8,017 nt of DNA from Rhodocyclaceae bacterium (GCA_030689585.1 JAUYFZ010000051.1:1-8017), one strand, 5' to 3'; shown: positions 1-5,889, numbered from the stretch's first letter. Made by a program: numbers and translations. The notes: a model not told the origin generated them from the sequence alone.

Positions 1-2156
1 TAGGGGTGAATCGCCATGTGAGCATAACGATCGGCACTCGTAGCCTGCGAAGAAATGATGATGCGGGCATCTAAAGCCAGCGCACCGGTTTCATCCACCA
101 GCAAGGGGTTAATGTCGAGTTCTTTAATCCAAGGAAGCTCGCATACCATTTCTGAGACCCGCAGCAACACATCTTCAAGCGCATCGAAATTAATCGCCGG
201 ACGGTTGCGGAATTCACCTAACAGTTTCATCACACGGGTACGCTGCATTAAATCGCGCACCAGATAACGGTTTAACGGTGGCAAGGTGACCGCACGATCC
301 TGTGCGGCTTCCACGTCGACACCGCCACTGCCAAAAACAATCACCGGACCTAACACGGGATCACTGGTCACCCCCACCAATACTTCCCGCGCATTCGGAC
401 GTACCAGCATGGGTTCGATCACGACCCCATCAATCTTGGCCTCTGGACAGCGGGAACGTACTTCGGTGAGCATTCCGGCGTAGGCGGAACGCACGGCGTG
501 ACCGTTGGATAACCCCAGACGCACGCCACCGACATCGGATTTATGGCTGATGGTTTGCGAGTTGATCTTCATGGCCACAGGAAAGCCCATCTGTTGAGCG
601 ATGAGCATGGCTTCTGTCGGGTCGCGGGCAATAGTGGTTTGGGCGACAGGAATGCGGAAAGAGGCCAGCAGAGCTTTGGATTCCACCTCGGTTAATGTAT
701 GACGGCCATGAGAGAGAGCCGCTTCGATAATCATGCGTGCGCCTTCTACGTCGGGTTCTGCCCCCCGTGTGATTGGACCAGGAGTCTGCATCAACAATCG
801 CTGGTTTTCATAATAGGCAGACAGGTAAGAAAACACTTCTACGGCCGGTTCCGGTGTGGAAAAACTAGGAATGTCCGCCAACTTGAAGCACTGCCGACCT
901 TCGGCTACCTGTGCTTCCCCCATCCAGCAGGCGATCACGGGTTTACTGGATGCTTTTGCAACCGCCACCACGGCTTGTGCTGCTTCGGTTGGTCGTGTCA
1001 TCGCTTGAGGGGTCAGCATCACCAAGGCCCCATCAATGTTGTCATCGGCAAGACAGGCTTCTGTGGCGGCACGATAACGCTCTGCGGTAGCATCTCCGAT
1101 GATGTCGACGGGGTTGCCATGCGACCAAGTGGCGGGCAAAACGGCATTGAGTGCCTCCATCGTTTGAGGAGCCAAACTTGCCAAAGAAAGACCCAAGTCA
1201 ACCGCACGGTCGGTCGCCATTACACCAGGGCCGCCACCGTTGGTAATGATAACCAACCGATTGCCGGTCGGTTTGATGTGGGAAGACAGCGCACGAGCCG
1301 CCGCAAACAACTGCAAAATGCTGGTAACACGCACCACACCGGCACGACGGATAAGCGCGTCAAACACGGCATCAGACCCCACCAGTGCGCCCGTGTGAGA
1401 AGCGACCGCTTTGGAACCCGCCTCATGTCGACCCACCTTGACGAGCACCACCGGCTTGATTCGGGCCGTGGCACGCAGCGCGCTCATAAAGCGGCGGGCA
1501 TCGCGGATGCCTTCGATATACATCAAGATGCTTTTAGTGGCGGGATCGTACGCCAGATAATCGAGCACCTCGCCAAAATCCAGTTCTGCCGAAGCCCCCG
1601 TGGAGATAACGCTTGAAAAACCGATACCGTTCGATTCCGCCCAATCCAGCATCGCCGTGCACAGCGCACCGGATTGAGAGACGAGAGCCAGATCGCCGGA
1701 TAATGTGGCACCCTTGCTAAAGGTGGCGTTAAATCCAATGGCAGGTCGTTGCACCCCTAAGCAATTCGGACCGATGAAACGAATGCCATGTTTTTGGGCG
1801 ATTGCAATAATCGCTTCTTCGAGGGCGATGCCCGCAGGTCCTACCTCACGAAAACCCGCAGAGAGAACAACCGCATGACGAATGCCGCGTGCGCCACAGG
1901 CTTCCAGGATTTTCGGGATAGTAGAAGCAGGGGTAGCGATAAGAGCGAGTTCAGGGGTTTCGGGCAGATCGTCTGCACTGGCATAACACCGCACACCGTA
2001 AATTTTGTCGTGCTTTGGGTTGACGGGATAGACCGATCCTTTGTAATCGCGCAGATTATTGAAGAGGATGCCAGCAACGGAGTTTTCTTTCTCGCTGGCC
2101 CCAAAAACAACCACGGAACGGGGCATAAAGAGCGGATGCAGGTAATGATAGGCCAT
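1..2156 (-). CDS. NDP-forming acyl-CoA synthetase, Pat/Pka type (bifunctional with GNAT acetyltransferase expected), 3' end outside window
   Basis: Reading from 2156 leftwards gives 718 uninterrupted codons with no stop before the window edge. Residues ~7-135 form a CoA-binding Rossmann domain (VVVFGAS, near 16-21; FIGPNCLG, 127-134), ~150-300 a succinyl-CoA ligase-like domain (LVSQSGA, 158-164; SHTGALVG, 253-260, with His254 as the likely phospho-histidine), and ~484-704 an ATP-grasp domain ending in DINPLLVDETGALALDAR. The last visible residues (YAHMAIHP) resemble the linker that precedes a GNAT lysine-acetyltransferase domain in Pat/YfiQ proteins of about 900 residues; that domain is inferred, not seen. 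Pat enzymes acetylate lysines of acyl-CoA synthetases and other proteins using acetyl-CoA in the cytoplasm. The start at 2156 has a GAGGA box 4 nt upstream. The toxin remnant ends 12 bp upstream, suggesting co-transcription. A stand-alone ADP-forming acyl-CoA synthetase remains possible. Confidence 0.87.
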   Translation of the reverse strand, partial: MAYHYLHPLFMPRSVVVFGASEKENSVAGILFNNLRDYKGSVYPVNPKHDKIYGVRCYASADDLPETPELALIATPASTIPKILEACGARGIRHAVVLSAGFREVGPAGIALEEAIIAIAQKHGIRFIGPNCLGVQRPAIGFNATFSKGATLSGDLALVSQSGALCTAMLDWAESNGIGFSSVISTGASAELDFGEVLDYLAYDPATKSILMYIEGIRDARRFMSALRATARIKPVVLVKVGRHEAGSKAVASHTGALVGSDAVFDALIRRAGVVRVTSILQLFAAARALSSHIKPTGNRLVIITNGGGPGVMATDRAVDLGLSLASLAPQTMEALNAVLPATWSHGNPVDIIGDATAERYRAATEACLADDNIDGALVMLTPQAMTRPTEAAQAVVAVAKASSKPVIACWMGEAQVAEGRQCFKLADIPSFSTPEPAVEVFSYLSAYYENQRLLMQTPGPITRGAEPDVEGARMIIEAALSHGRHTLTEVESKALLASFRIPVAQTTIARDPTEAMLIAQQMGFPVAMKINSQTISHKSDVGGVRLGLSNGHAVRSAYAGMLTEVRSRCPEAKIDGVVIEPMLVRPNAREVLVGVTSDPVLGPVIVFGSGGVDVEAAQDRAVTLPPLNRYLVRDLMQRTRVMKLLGEFRNRPAINFDALEDVLLRVSEMVCELPWIKELDINPLLVDETGALALDARIIISSQATSADRYAHMAIHP

Positions 2157-2496
2157 GATTTCCTCGTATTAAGAAACGTCAACTACTTTGATTCCAGCCT
2201 TGCTGGCCGCAGAAAGCTGCCGGTGATCGGCTGATGCGAAAATGTCGGGTTGATAGACCAATGCACAGGCGACATGGATCGCATCCATGGCGCGTAACGG
2301 ATTCGATTCGAGTAACAAAACAACAGAAACCAGTACTTCTGGAGTAATTTGGCAGATGTCGATATTGGAGAGATCTGTCAACGCATTTGCTTTTAGTTTT
2401 TGATAAACGGATTTGCTGCATCTTTTTTCTCGAACAAGACGAGACAGCGTGGAAACGAGTTCAGGTAGACAGATAACACTAACGACAAGCCCCTCC

Positions 2497-2506
2497 GCTT
2501 GTTGGC
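2497..2506. repeat. Target-site duplication, left copy
   Basis: GCTTGTTGGC directly abuts the left terminal repeat and is repeated exactly on the far side of the element. It encodes part of the CQQA stretch of the toxin, so one copy belongs to the original gene. Confidence 0.85.
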
Positions 2507-2537
2507 CTACCGTATGCACACAAGTCGGAGCATCTTA

Positions 2538-2578
2538 CTCCTCCCCCTTCAAGGGGGAGGCCGGGAGGGGGATGGGGG
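2538..2578. repeat. Dispersed GC-rich palindromic repeat, copy A (inside the element)
   Basis: It contains the near-perfect palindrome CTCCCCCTTCAAGGGGGAG followed by a G-rich arm ending GGGGGATGGGGG. Its reverse complement matches 7855-7894 at 39 of 40 positions (one G/A difference). It is therefore a family found at more than one locus in this genome, not a sequence private to the inserted element. Confidence 0.85.
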
Positions 2579-2628
2579 AATGAAGACTCCATATAATTCA
2601 ATCAGTTACAAATACAATGCCATAGATA

Positions 2629-2666
2629 CCCCATCCCCACCATAACCCTCCCCTTGAAGGGGATGG
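2629..2666. repeat. Dispersed GC-rich palindromic repeat, copy B (inverted relative to copy A)
   Basis: It starts CCCCATCCCC and ends with the palindrome CCCCTTGAAGGGG plus ATGG. It is a diverged copy of the same repeat, in the opposite orientation to 2538-2578. The pair can fold back across the AT-rich centre of the element. Confidence 0.7.
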
Positions 2667-2728
2667 AACTTGGTGCGTCTCTTTTTCCATGTGCAATCAA
2701 CAAGTTAAAAGATGTGTGCATACGGTAG

Positions 2729-2738
2729 GCTTGTTGGC
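2729..2738. repeat. Target-site duplication, right copy
   Basis: This is an exact copy of GCTTGTTGGC abutting the right terminal repeat. Joining at this repeat restores the toxin reading frame. Confidence 0.85.
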
Positions 2739-2813
2739 AAAGTGTCATGACTTTGTCGGAACCTTGTTCGGTGACATACCGTTTCGCAAAGGCAGAAGTG
2801 TCGAAGAATACTT

Positions 2814-3038
2814 TCATGCGGATTGATTCCGATCATTCAGTATTTCCTGACTTAACGAGAGACCTTTCATGGTGAGTGGGTGTGCGGCTCGTTTCCACGA
2901 AAGAGTTTCAGAACGAATGGGCACAATTTCCGCAATGGGTTTTCCGTGTCGAAATACGCGCACCGTTCCGCCGCCTTCAATAGCATCAAAATAATTCTTA
3001 GCGTTATTGCGTAATTCAGTGAAGGTAGCATTTAGCAT
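2814..3038 (-). CDS. Phd/YefM-family antitoxin of a type II toxin-antitoxin module
   Basis: This 74-residue protein has the Phd/YefM N-terminal pattern: TFTELRNNAKNYFDAI (5-20), then a short beta hairpin GGTVRVFRHGKPIAEIVPI (23-41). In this family that part dimerises and binds the operator, while the C-terminal tail (about 45-74, including SWKRAAHPL) wraps around and blocks the toxin. The start at 3038 was chosen because a GGGAG box lies 5 nt upstream; an in-frame ATG at 3050 and a GTG at 3107 have no well-placed site. The stop codon overlaps the toxin start as ATGA, indicating translational coupling. With the toxin interrupted, the antitoxin is an intact orphan that may still repress its own promoter. 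The family call is firm; its pairing with a PIN toxin rests on adjacency. Confidence 0.87.
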   Translation of the reverse strand: MLNATFTELRNNAKNYFDAIEGGGTVRVFRHGKPIAEIVPIRSETLSWKRAAHPLTMKGLSLSQEILNDRNQSA

Positions 3039-3043
3039 GGCAT

Positions 3044-3048
3044 CTCCC
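3044..3048 (-). promoter_or_regulatory. Ribosome binding site deciding the antitoxin start
   Basis: GGGAG lies 5 nt upstream of the ATG at 3038 and sits just inside the reading frame of the upstream ATG at 3050, which lacks such a site. This favours the 74-residue form. Confidence 0.6.
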
Positions 3049-3050
3049 AT

Positions 3051-3079
3051 TTGTGAATGGGCATTATGATGTACATAAT
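3051..3079 (+). promoter_or_regulatory. Candidate sigma70 promoter for the HDAC-family gene
   Basis: TTGTGA (3051-3056) and CATAAT (3074-3079) are separated by 17 bp, giving a start of transcription near 3086 and a leader of about 33 nt before the ATG at 3119. On the opposite strand TTGACC (3094-3089) could be the -35 of the antitoxin promoter, but its best -10 spacing is poor (CATCAT at 17 bp or CATAAT at 20 bp). Confidence 0.4.
3063..3079. promoter_or_regulatory. Candidate toxin-antitoxin operator palindrome with TGTACA core
   Basis: ATTATG (3063-3068) and CATAAT (3074-3079) are perfect inverted arms around ATGTA, and the palindrome TGTACA lies at 3070-3075. TGTACA cores are known in the operators of the E. 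coli YefM-YoeB module, which belongs to the same antitoxin family. The site is 25 bp upstream of the antitoxin start and also overlaps the proposed -10 of the divergent HDAC gene. Operator function is inferred. Confidence 0.55.
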
Positions 3080-3118
3080 TCAAGCTCAGGTCAAGATTTA
3101 AATCCACCTCCTTCTATC

Positions 3119-4033
3119 ATGCAAACCGCCTACATCACCCATACAGATTGCCTCAAACACGAGATGGGATCACACCATCCAGAGTGTCCTGCCCGTCTTC
3201 ATGCGATTCGCGATGAACTGATCGCCTCGCGGCTTGATGATTATTTGAAGCATTATGAAGCTCCCTTAGCGCAGGATTCGCAATTAATGCGGGTGCATGA
3301 TGCCGCCTATGTCGAATCCATCCTTGCCGCTTCGCCGCAGACGGGAATGGTCGAATTGGACGGAGATACGATGATGACCCCCTACAGTTTGCAAGCTGCT
3401 TATCGCGCAGCCGGAGGGGCTGTCATGGCGGTTGATCTGGTGAGGCAGGGCATGGTCGCCAACGCTTTTGTCGCCTGCCGTCCGCCGGGGCATCATGCGA
3501 TGCGTGATCGTGCGATGGGATTTTGCATCTTCAATAACCTTGCGGTTGCGGTTGCTCACGCATTAACAGAGCATGGCGTTAAGCGCGCAGCCATTGTCGA
3601 TTTCGATGTCCACCACGGCAATGGCACGGAAGATATTTTCAGGAACGACCCTCGTGTGCTGCTTTGCTCTACGTTTCAGCATCCGTTTTACCCTGGATGC
3701 GGCGCGGATACTGTCAATGAGCATATCGTCAACGTTCCTTTACCCGCTGGAACCACTGGGTCGCAATACAGGGAAGCTTTCACGGAACACGTACTCCCGC
3801 GCCTAGCCAACTTTCAGCCGGACATGCTGTTCTTTTCCGCCGGATTTGACGGTCATCGCGATGACGACATGGGGCAGTTCAACCTGACGGATGACGATTA
3901 CCGCTGGATTACCCAAGAATCCATGACACAGTCTGCCACTTCGCAGGTTATTTCCATACTGGAAGGCGGTTACAATCTACCTTCGTTAGGGCGTAGTGCA
4001 GCGGCACATATTCGCGTCTTGGCGGGGTTGTGA
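3119..4033 (+). CDS. Histone deacetylase superfamily (acetoin-utilisation-type) zinc amidohydrolase
   Basis: The 304-residue protein carries the whole HDAC-family signature: HPECPARL (19-27), RPPGHHA (121-127, charge-relay His125/His126), DFDVHHGNGT (161-170, zinc ligands Asp163 and His165), SAGFDGH (240-246, zinc ligand Asp244) and EGGYN (282-286, transition-state Tyr285). Family members remove acetyl groups from lysines of proteins or from small amines in the cytoplasm; the substrate here is unknown. The start at 3119 gives the usual MQTAYITHTDCLKHE opening; an in-frame GTG at 3053 would fall in the promoter. No Shine-Dalgarno box precedes the ATG; instead the leader carries CCACCTCCTT. The gene is divergent from the antitoxin and close to the Pat-like gene, so a role in reversing protein acetylation is an attractive inference. 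All active-site residues are present. Confidence 0.93.
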   Translation: MQTAYITHTDCLKHEMGSHHPECPARLHAIRDELIASRLDDYLKHYEAPLAQDSQLMRVHDAAYVESILAASPQTGMVELDGDTMMTPYSLQAAYRAAGGAVMAVDLVRQGMVANAFVACRPPGHHAMRDRAMGFCIFNNLAVAVAHALTEHGVKRAAIVDFDVHHGNGTEDIFRNDPRVLLCSTFQHPFYPGCGADTVNEHIVNVPLPAGTTGSQYREAFTEHVLPRLANFQPDMLFFSAGFDGHRDDDMGQFNLTDDDYRWITQESMTQSATSQVISILEGGYNLPSLGRSAAAHIRVLAGL

Positions 4034-4077
4034 TCGTGTTTTCGTCCAAGAATAAACCTGCCTCTGGAGCATAGAAG

Positions 4078-4551
4078 ATGGATCGTTGCCTCATTGTTTT
4101 CGACATCGATACTAAGTGTCTGGAAAAAAATTACAACAACTCAAGCTGGAATAATGCCTATGGGGACATACGGCGAGTACTCAACAAGCACCGATTCAAC
4201 AACATTCAAGGCACGGTGTACTTGAGCGAAATTGGTGTGCGTCAAGCGCATGGCACGCTTGCTCTTCAGGATGTGTCTATCAGGTTTGCTTGGTTTGAAA
4301 AGTGCGTGTCGAATGTCCAGTTCTATGACTTGGCGGATGATTTCAATGCACAGTTTATCGTTGATGGAATCGCTCAAGCGAGAGAAGCCTTTGAGCGCAG
4401 GATTGCTGGGCTACGTCAGCAATTGATTGACGCAGGGTTACCGCCCGCCAAGGTGGATGAGATTATTGGTCAGCAAACTTTTTCATTGGAACATGCGACA
4501 CAAGGTACTTTGCCGCTAGGAAACAATAGAGGACAAACCACGGTTTTTTGA
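4078..4551 (+). CDS. VapD-family (Cas2-like fold) putative ribonuclease with long C-terminal extension
   Basis: Residues 1-97 resemble VapD: an N-terminal strand with FDIDTKCLEKNY (8-19; Asp9 in the place of the catalytic Asp), NNAYGDIRRVL (25-35), the IQGTVYLSE strand (43-51) and ALQDVSIRFAWF (62-73). VapD proteins have a Cas2-like ferredoxin fold, and some act as metal-dependent RNases and toxin-like factors. Typical members are about 90-100 residues; this one has 157. The extra part contains a charged, probably helical stretch (98-120) and a short tail, RGQTTVF, that is encoded by one arm of a palindromic repeat. A GGAG box lies 8 nt before the ATG. It starts 44 bp after the HDAC gene on the same strand, so co-transcription is possible. 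No partner antitoxin is visible next to it. Family is likely; activity is inferred. Confidence 0.78.
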   Translation: MDRCLIVFDIDTKCLEKNYNNSSWNNAYGDIRRVLNKHRFNNIQGTVYLSEIGVRQAHGTLALQDVSIRFAWFEKCVSNVQFYDLADDFNAQFIVDGIAQAREAFERRIAGLRQQLIDAGLPPAKVDEIIGQQTFSLEHATQGTLPLGNNRGQTTVF

Positions 4552-4609
4552 TAACTTCGTTGGTCTCGTCCTTTCCTTCCGTGGGAAAACCGTGGTCTAT
4601 CCTCTATTG
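4524..4609. repeat. Long imperfect inverted repeat (REP-like hairpin), candidate bidirectional terminator
   Basis: Arms of 24 nt at 4524-4547 and 4586-4609 pair at 22 positions around a 38-nt loop; they share CAATAGAGGA and ACCACGGTTTT. The left arm supplies the final codons and stop of the VapD-like gene, and the right arm ends 7 bp before the stop of the convergent histidine kinase. From recall, sequences like the arm motif ACCGTGGTCT are dispersed palindromes in many proteobacteria. Position between converging genes suits termination, but there is only a short T-run after each arm. Confidence 0.75.
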
Positions 4610-4616
4610 GCTTGTT

Positions 4617-5804
4617 TTAATATGAAAACTGTAATCGTACGCGGGCCGCAACCCCTTGGCCTTCAACACTTTCGATGTTGAGTTCGCCCCCCATGTGTTC
4701 AATCAATCGTTTGGAAAGTGCGAGATCGAGTCCGATGCCGTTGTGAGTGCGTGTGGAACTGGCATCTGCTTGACGGAACGGGGTGAACAGATGAGGCATG
4801 AAGGAAGCAGAAATGCCGACTCCAGTATCCGTGACAGTCAAAAGCATTTCTACTCCATCGGGCGTTACCTTTGCAGCTTCCACGGATAGCGTGATCTTGC
4901 CCGACTGGGTAAAGTCCAAGGCATTTCGTAGCAGCACGGTCAGTACCTGTTTCAGGGTATTGATATCTCCGGTCATAACCCGGTTGAATTCTTGCCCGAT
5001 TGTGCAGAAAACTTCAACTTTCTTGGTTTTTCTGTTTGATGTCATGAGCGAAAATAGGTGATGGATTTCTGTGGCGGGATTGAATACGACCTGCGCTGAT
5101 TTCAACGTGCGAGCTTCGAGTTGTGCGTAGTTGAGAATGGTTCGAACGATGTGCGCCAGATTTTCGCCAGACGAAAGAATGTCCTGCAACATGGATCGGC
5201 GGTCTGGCGAGGTTTCGTCATCCTCCATCAATTGTGACAGACCGATGATGGCATTGAGGGGGGTGAGCAATTCGTGACTCATCGTCTGGAGGAATTCCGA
5301 CTTTGCTCGATTCAGGGATTCGGCGGTCTCTCTGGCTTGACGCATGGATCGTGCATCGGCCAGTTTGGCCGTAGCCTCGATGGCAATACCGACCATGGCA
5401 ATCGGTTCGCCTGATGCATCGCGGCGAACGGCTTTGTACACTTCCAGATCATGTATTTGTCCGTCGGCCATAGGCAACTGTTGAATGGTAACAGTCGGCG
5501 TTTTGCTGGCCCGTGCTTTCGCGTCGGAGGCAAGGCACGACGGGACGAACTGTTCCGGCAACAGCATCGAGTAATGCTCGACAGCCAGAAATTGCGCTTC
5601 CGTCAAACCGATAGCCTCGCAGAATGCACGATTGACGAAAGAAAGTTTCCCCTTGCCGTTGTGCATCCAGATGCCAACGGGAGCGATATCGAGAATCATT
5701 GACAGTTGCTCGCGTGCTTTTGCAACAATTTCGCAATTCTCGGCGCAGTCAGGAGTTCCACGCTCTATAGTCTTACTTTTCGTGATGGCTGGACGATTGA
5801 ACAT
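4617..5804 (-). CDS. Soluble PAS-domain sensor histidine kinase, orphan
   Basis: The 395-residue protein has no membrane segment. A PAS domain spans about 32-145 (SMILDIAPVGIWMHNGKG, FVNRAFCEAIGLTEAQFL), followed by a short helical linker and a HisKA dimerisation domain with H-box MSHELLTPLNAIIG (175-188, phospho-acceptor His177). The HATPase domain shows the N-box LLRNALDFT (Asn294), G1 DTGVGIS (326-332), the F-box LFTPFRQAD and G2 NGIGLDLALSKRLIEHMGG (355-373). The kinase should autophosphorylate on His177 in response to a cytoplasmic signal bound by PAS. The usual H-box Arg (SHELRTPLNAI) is Leu here. The start at 5804 was chosen for its GGAG box 7 nt upstream; ATGs at 5849 and 5834 have none. 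No response regulator gene or receiver domain lies in the window. The gene is divergent from the gluconolactonase gene. Confidence 0.9.
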   Translation of the reverse strand: MFNRPAITKSKTIERGTPDCAENCEIVAKAREQLSMILDIAPVGIWMHNGKGKLSFVNRAFCEAIGLTEAQFLAVEHYSMLLPEQFVPSCLASDAKARASKTPTVTIQQLPMADGQIHDLEVYKAVRRDASGEPIAMVGIAIEATAKLADARSMRQARETAESLNRAKSEFLQTMSHELLTPLNAIIGLSQLMEDDETSPDRRSMLQDILSSGENLAHIVRTILNYAQLEARTLKSAQVVFNPATEIHHLFSLMTSNRKTKKVEVFCTIGQEFNRVMTGDINTLKQVLTVLLRNALDFTQSGKITLSVEAAKVTPDGVEMLLTVTDTGVGISASFMPHLFTPFRQADASSTRTHNGIGLDLALSKRLIEHMGGELNIESVEGQGVAARVRLQFSY

Positions 5805-5811
5805 GATGCAG

Positions 5812-5815
5812 CTCC
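5812..5815 (-). promoter_or_regulatory. Ribosome binding site deciding the histidine kinase start
   Basis: GGAG sits 7 nt upstream of the ATG at 5804. The longer in-frame starts at 5849 and 5834 are preceded by AT-rich or unrelated sequence, so the shorter 395-residue form is preferred. Confidence 0.5.
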
Positions 5816-5889
5816 ATGCACTAAAAAGTGACATGTTAGCGCAACTCATATATTAAGATGAAAAATGTTCGTGATAGAAGGGCATCTCA

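Larger units (their letters stand above)
2507..2728. mobile_element. MITE-like non-coding element with 16-bp terminal inverted repeats, inserted in the PIN toxin gene
   Basis: The ends are perfect inverted repeats: CTACCGTATGCACACA at 2507-2522 and its complement at 2713-2728. They are flanked by the direct repeat GCTTGTTGGC at 2497-2506 and 2729-2738, read as a target-site duplication. Because the flank begins and ends with GC, the ends could also be drawn as 18-bp repeats with a 6-bp duplication. Inside are two GC-rich palindromic modules in inverted orientation (2538-2578 and 2629-2666) around an AT-rich centre (about 2581-2628). There is no transposase gene, so movement would need an enzyme supplied elsewhere. 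The transposase family is not identified. Confidence 0.85.
2169..2817 (-). pseudogene. PIN-domain (VapC-family) toxin, disrupted by a 222-bp inserted element
   Basis: Codons from 2817 give MKVFFDTSAFAKRYVTEQG up to LCQQA, and codons ending at 2169 give EGLVVSV to KVVDVS. Between them lies an inserted element (2507-2728). Excising it with one copy of the 10-bp duplication joins the halves in frame into a 138-residue protein, the usual PIN length. Asp6, Glu42 (LPEL), Asp101 (AMDAIH) and Asp120 (SADHRQL) match the four acidic metal-binding residues of PIN ribonucleases, which as VapC toxins cleave RNA and are neutralised by a cognate antitoxin. The insertion adds 232 bp, so it shifts frame; the upstream half now reads into the element and stops near 2602. 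The downstream half has only a GTG start inside the element with no ribosome site, and lacks Asp6, so no active toxin is expected. The start overlaps the antitoxin stop by 4 bp (ATGA). The lack of other lesions suggests a recent event. Confidence 0.88.

Noticed and set aside
699..1616. Plus-strand open frame of 305 codons
   Set aside because: It lies wholly antisense to the Pat-like gene, whose domains are clear. The translation is rich in Cys, His and Arg without any family motif.
1788..2234. Plus-strand frame of 148 codons
   Set aside because: It is antisense to the Pat-like start region and the toxin end, and has no recognisable domain or suitable ribosome site.
2169..2519. A separate 116-residue PIN-like protein
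   Set aside because: Its GTG start falls inside the terminal repeat of the element without a ribosome site, and the first catalytic Asp is missing. It is the 3' half of the toxin gene.
2602..2817. A separate 71-residue protein starting MKVFFDTSAF
   Set aside because: Only its first 30 or so residues are PIN sequence; the rest is translation of the inserted element. It is the broken 5' half of the toxin gene.
3039..3107. N-terminally extended antitoxin from a GTG at 3107 after AAGGAG
   Set aside because: The AAGGAG box abuts the GTG with no spacing, and the extension would be coded by the operator region; the start at 3038 has its own box and fits family length.
3053..3118. Upstream in-frame GTG start for the HDAC-family gene
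   Set aside because: The added residues have no family similarity and the codon lies within the likely -35 hexamer and operator region.
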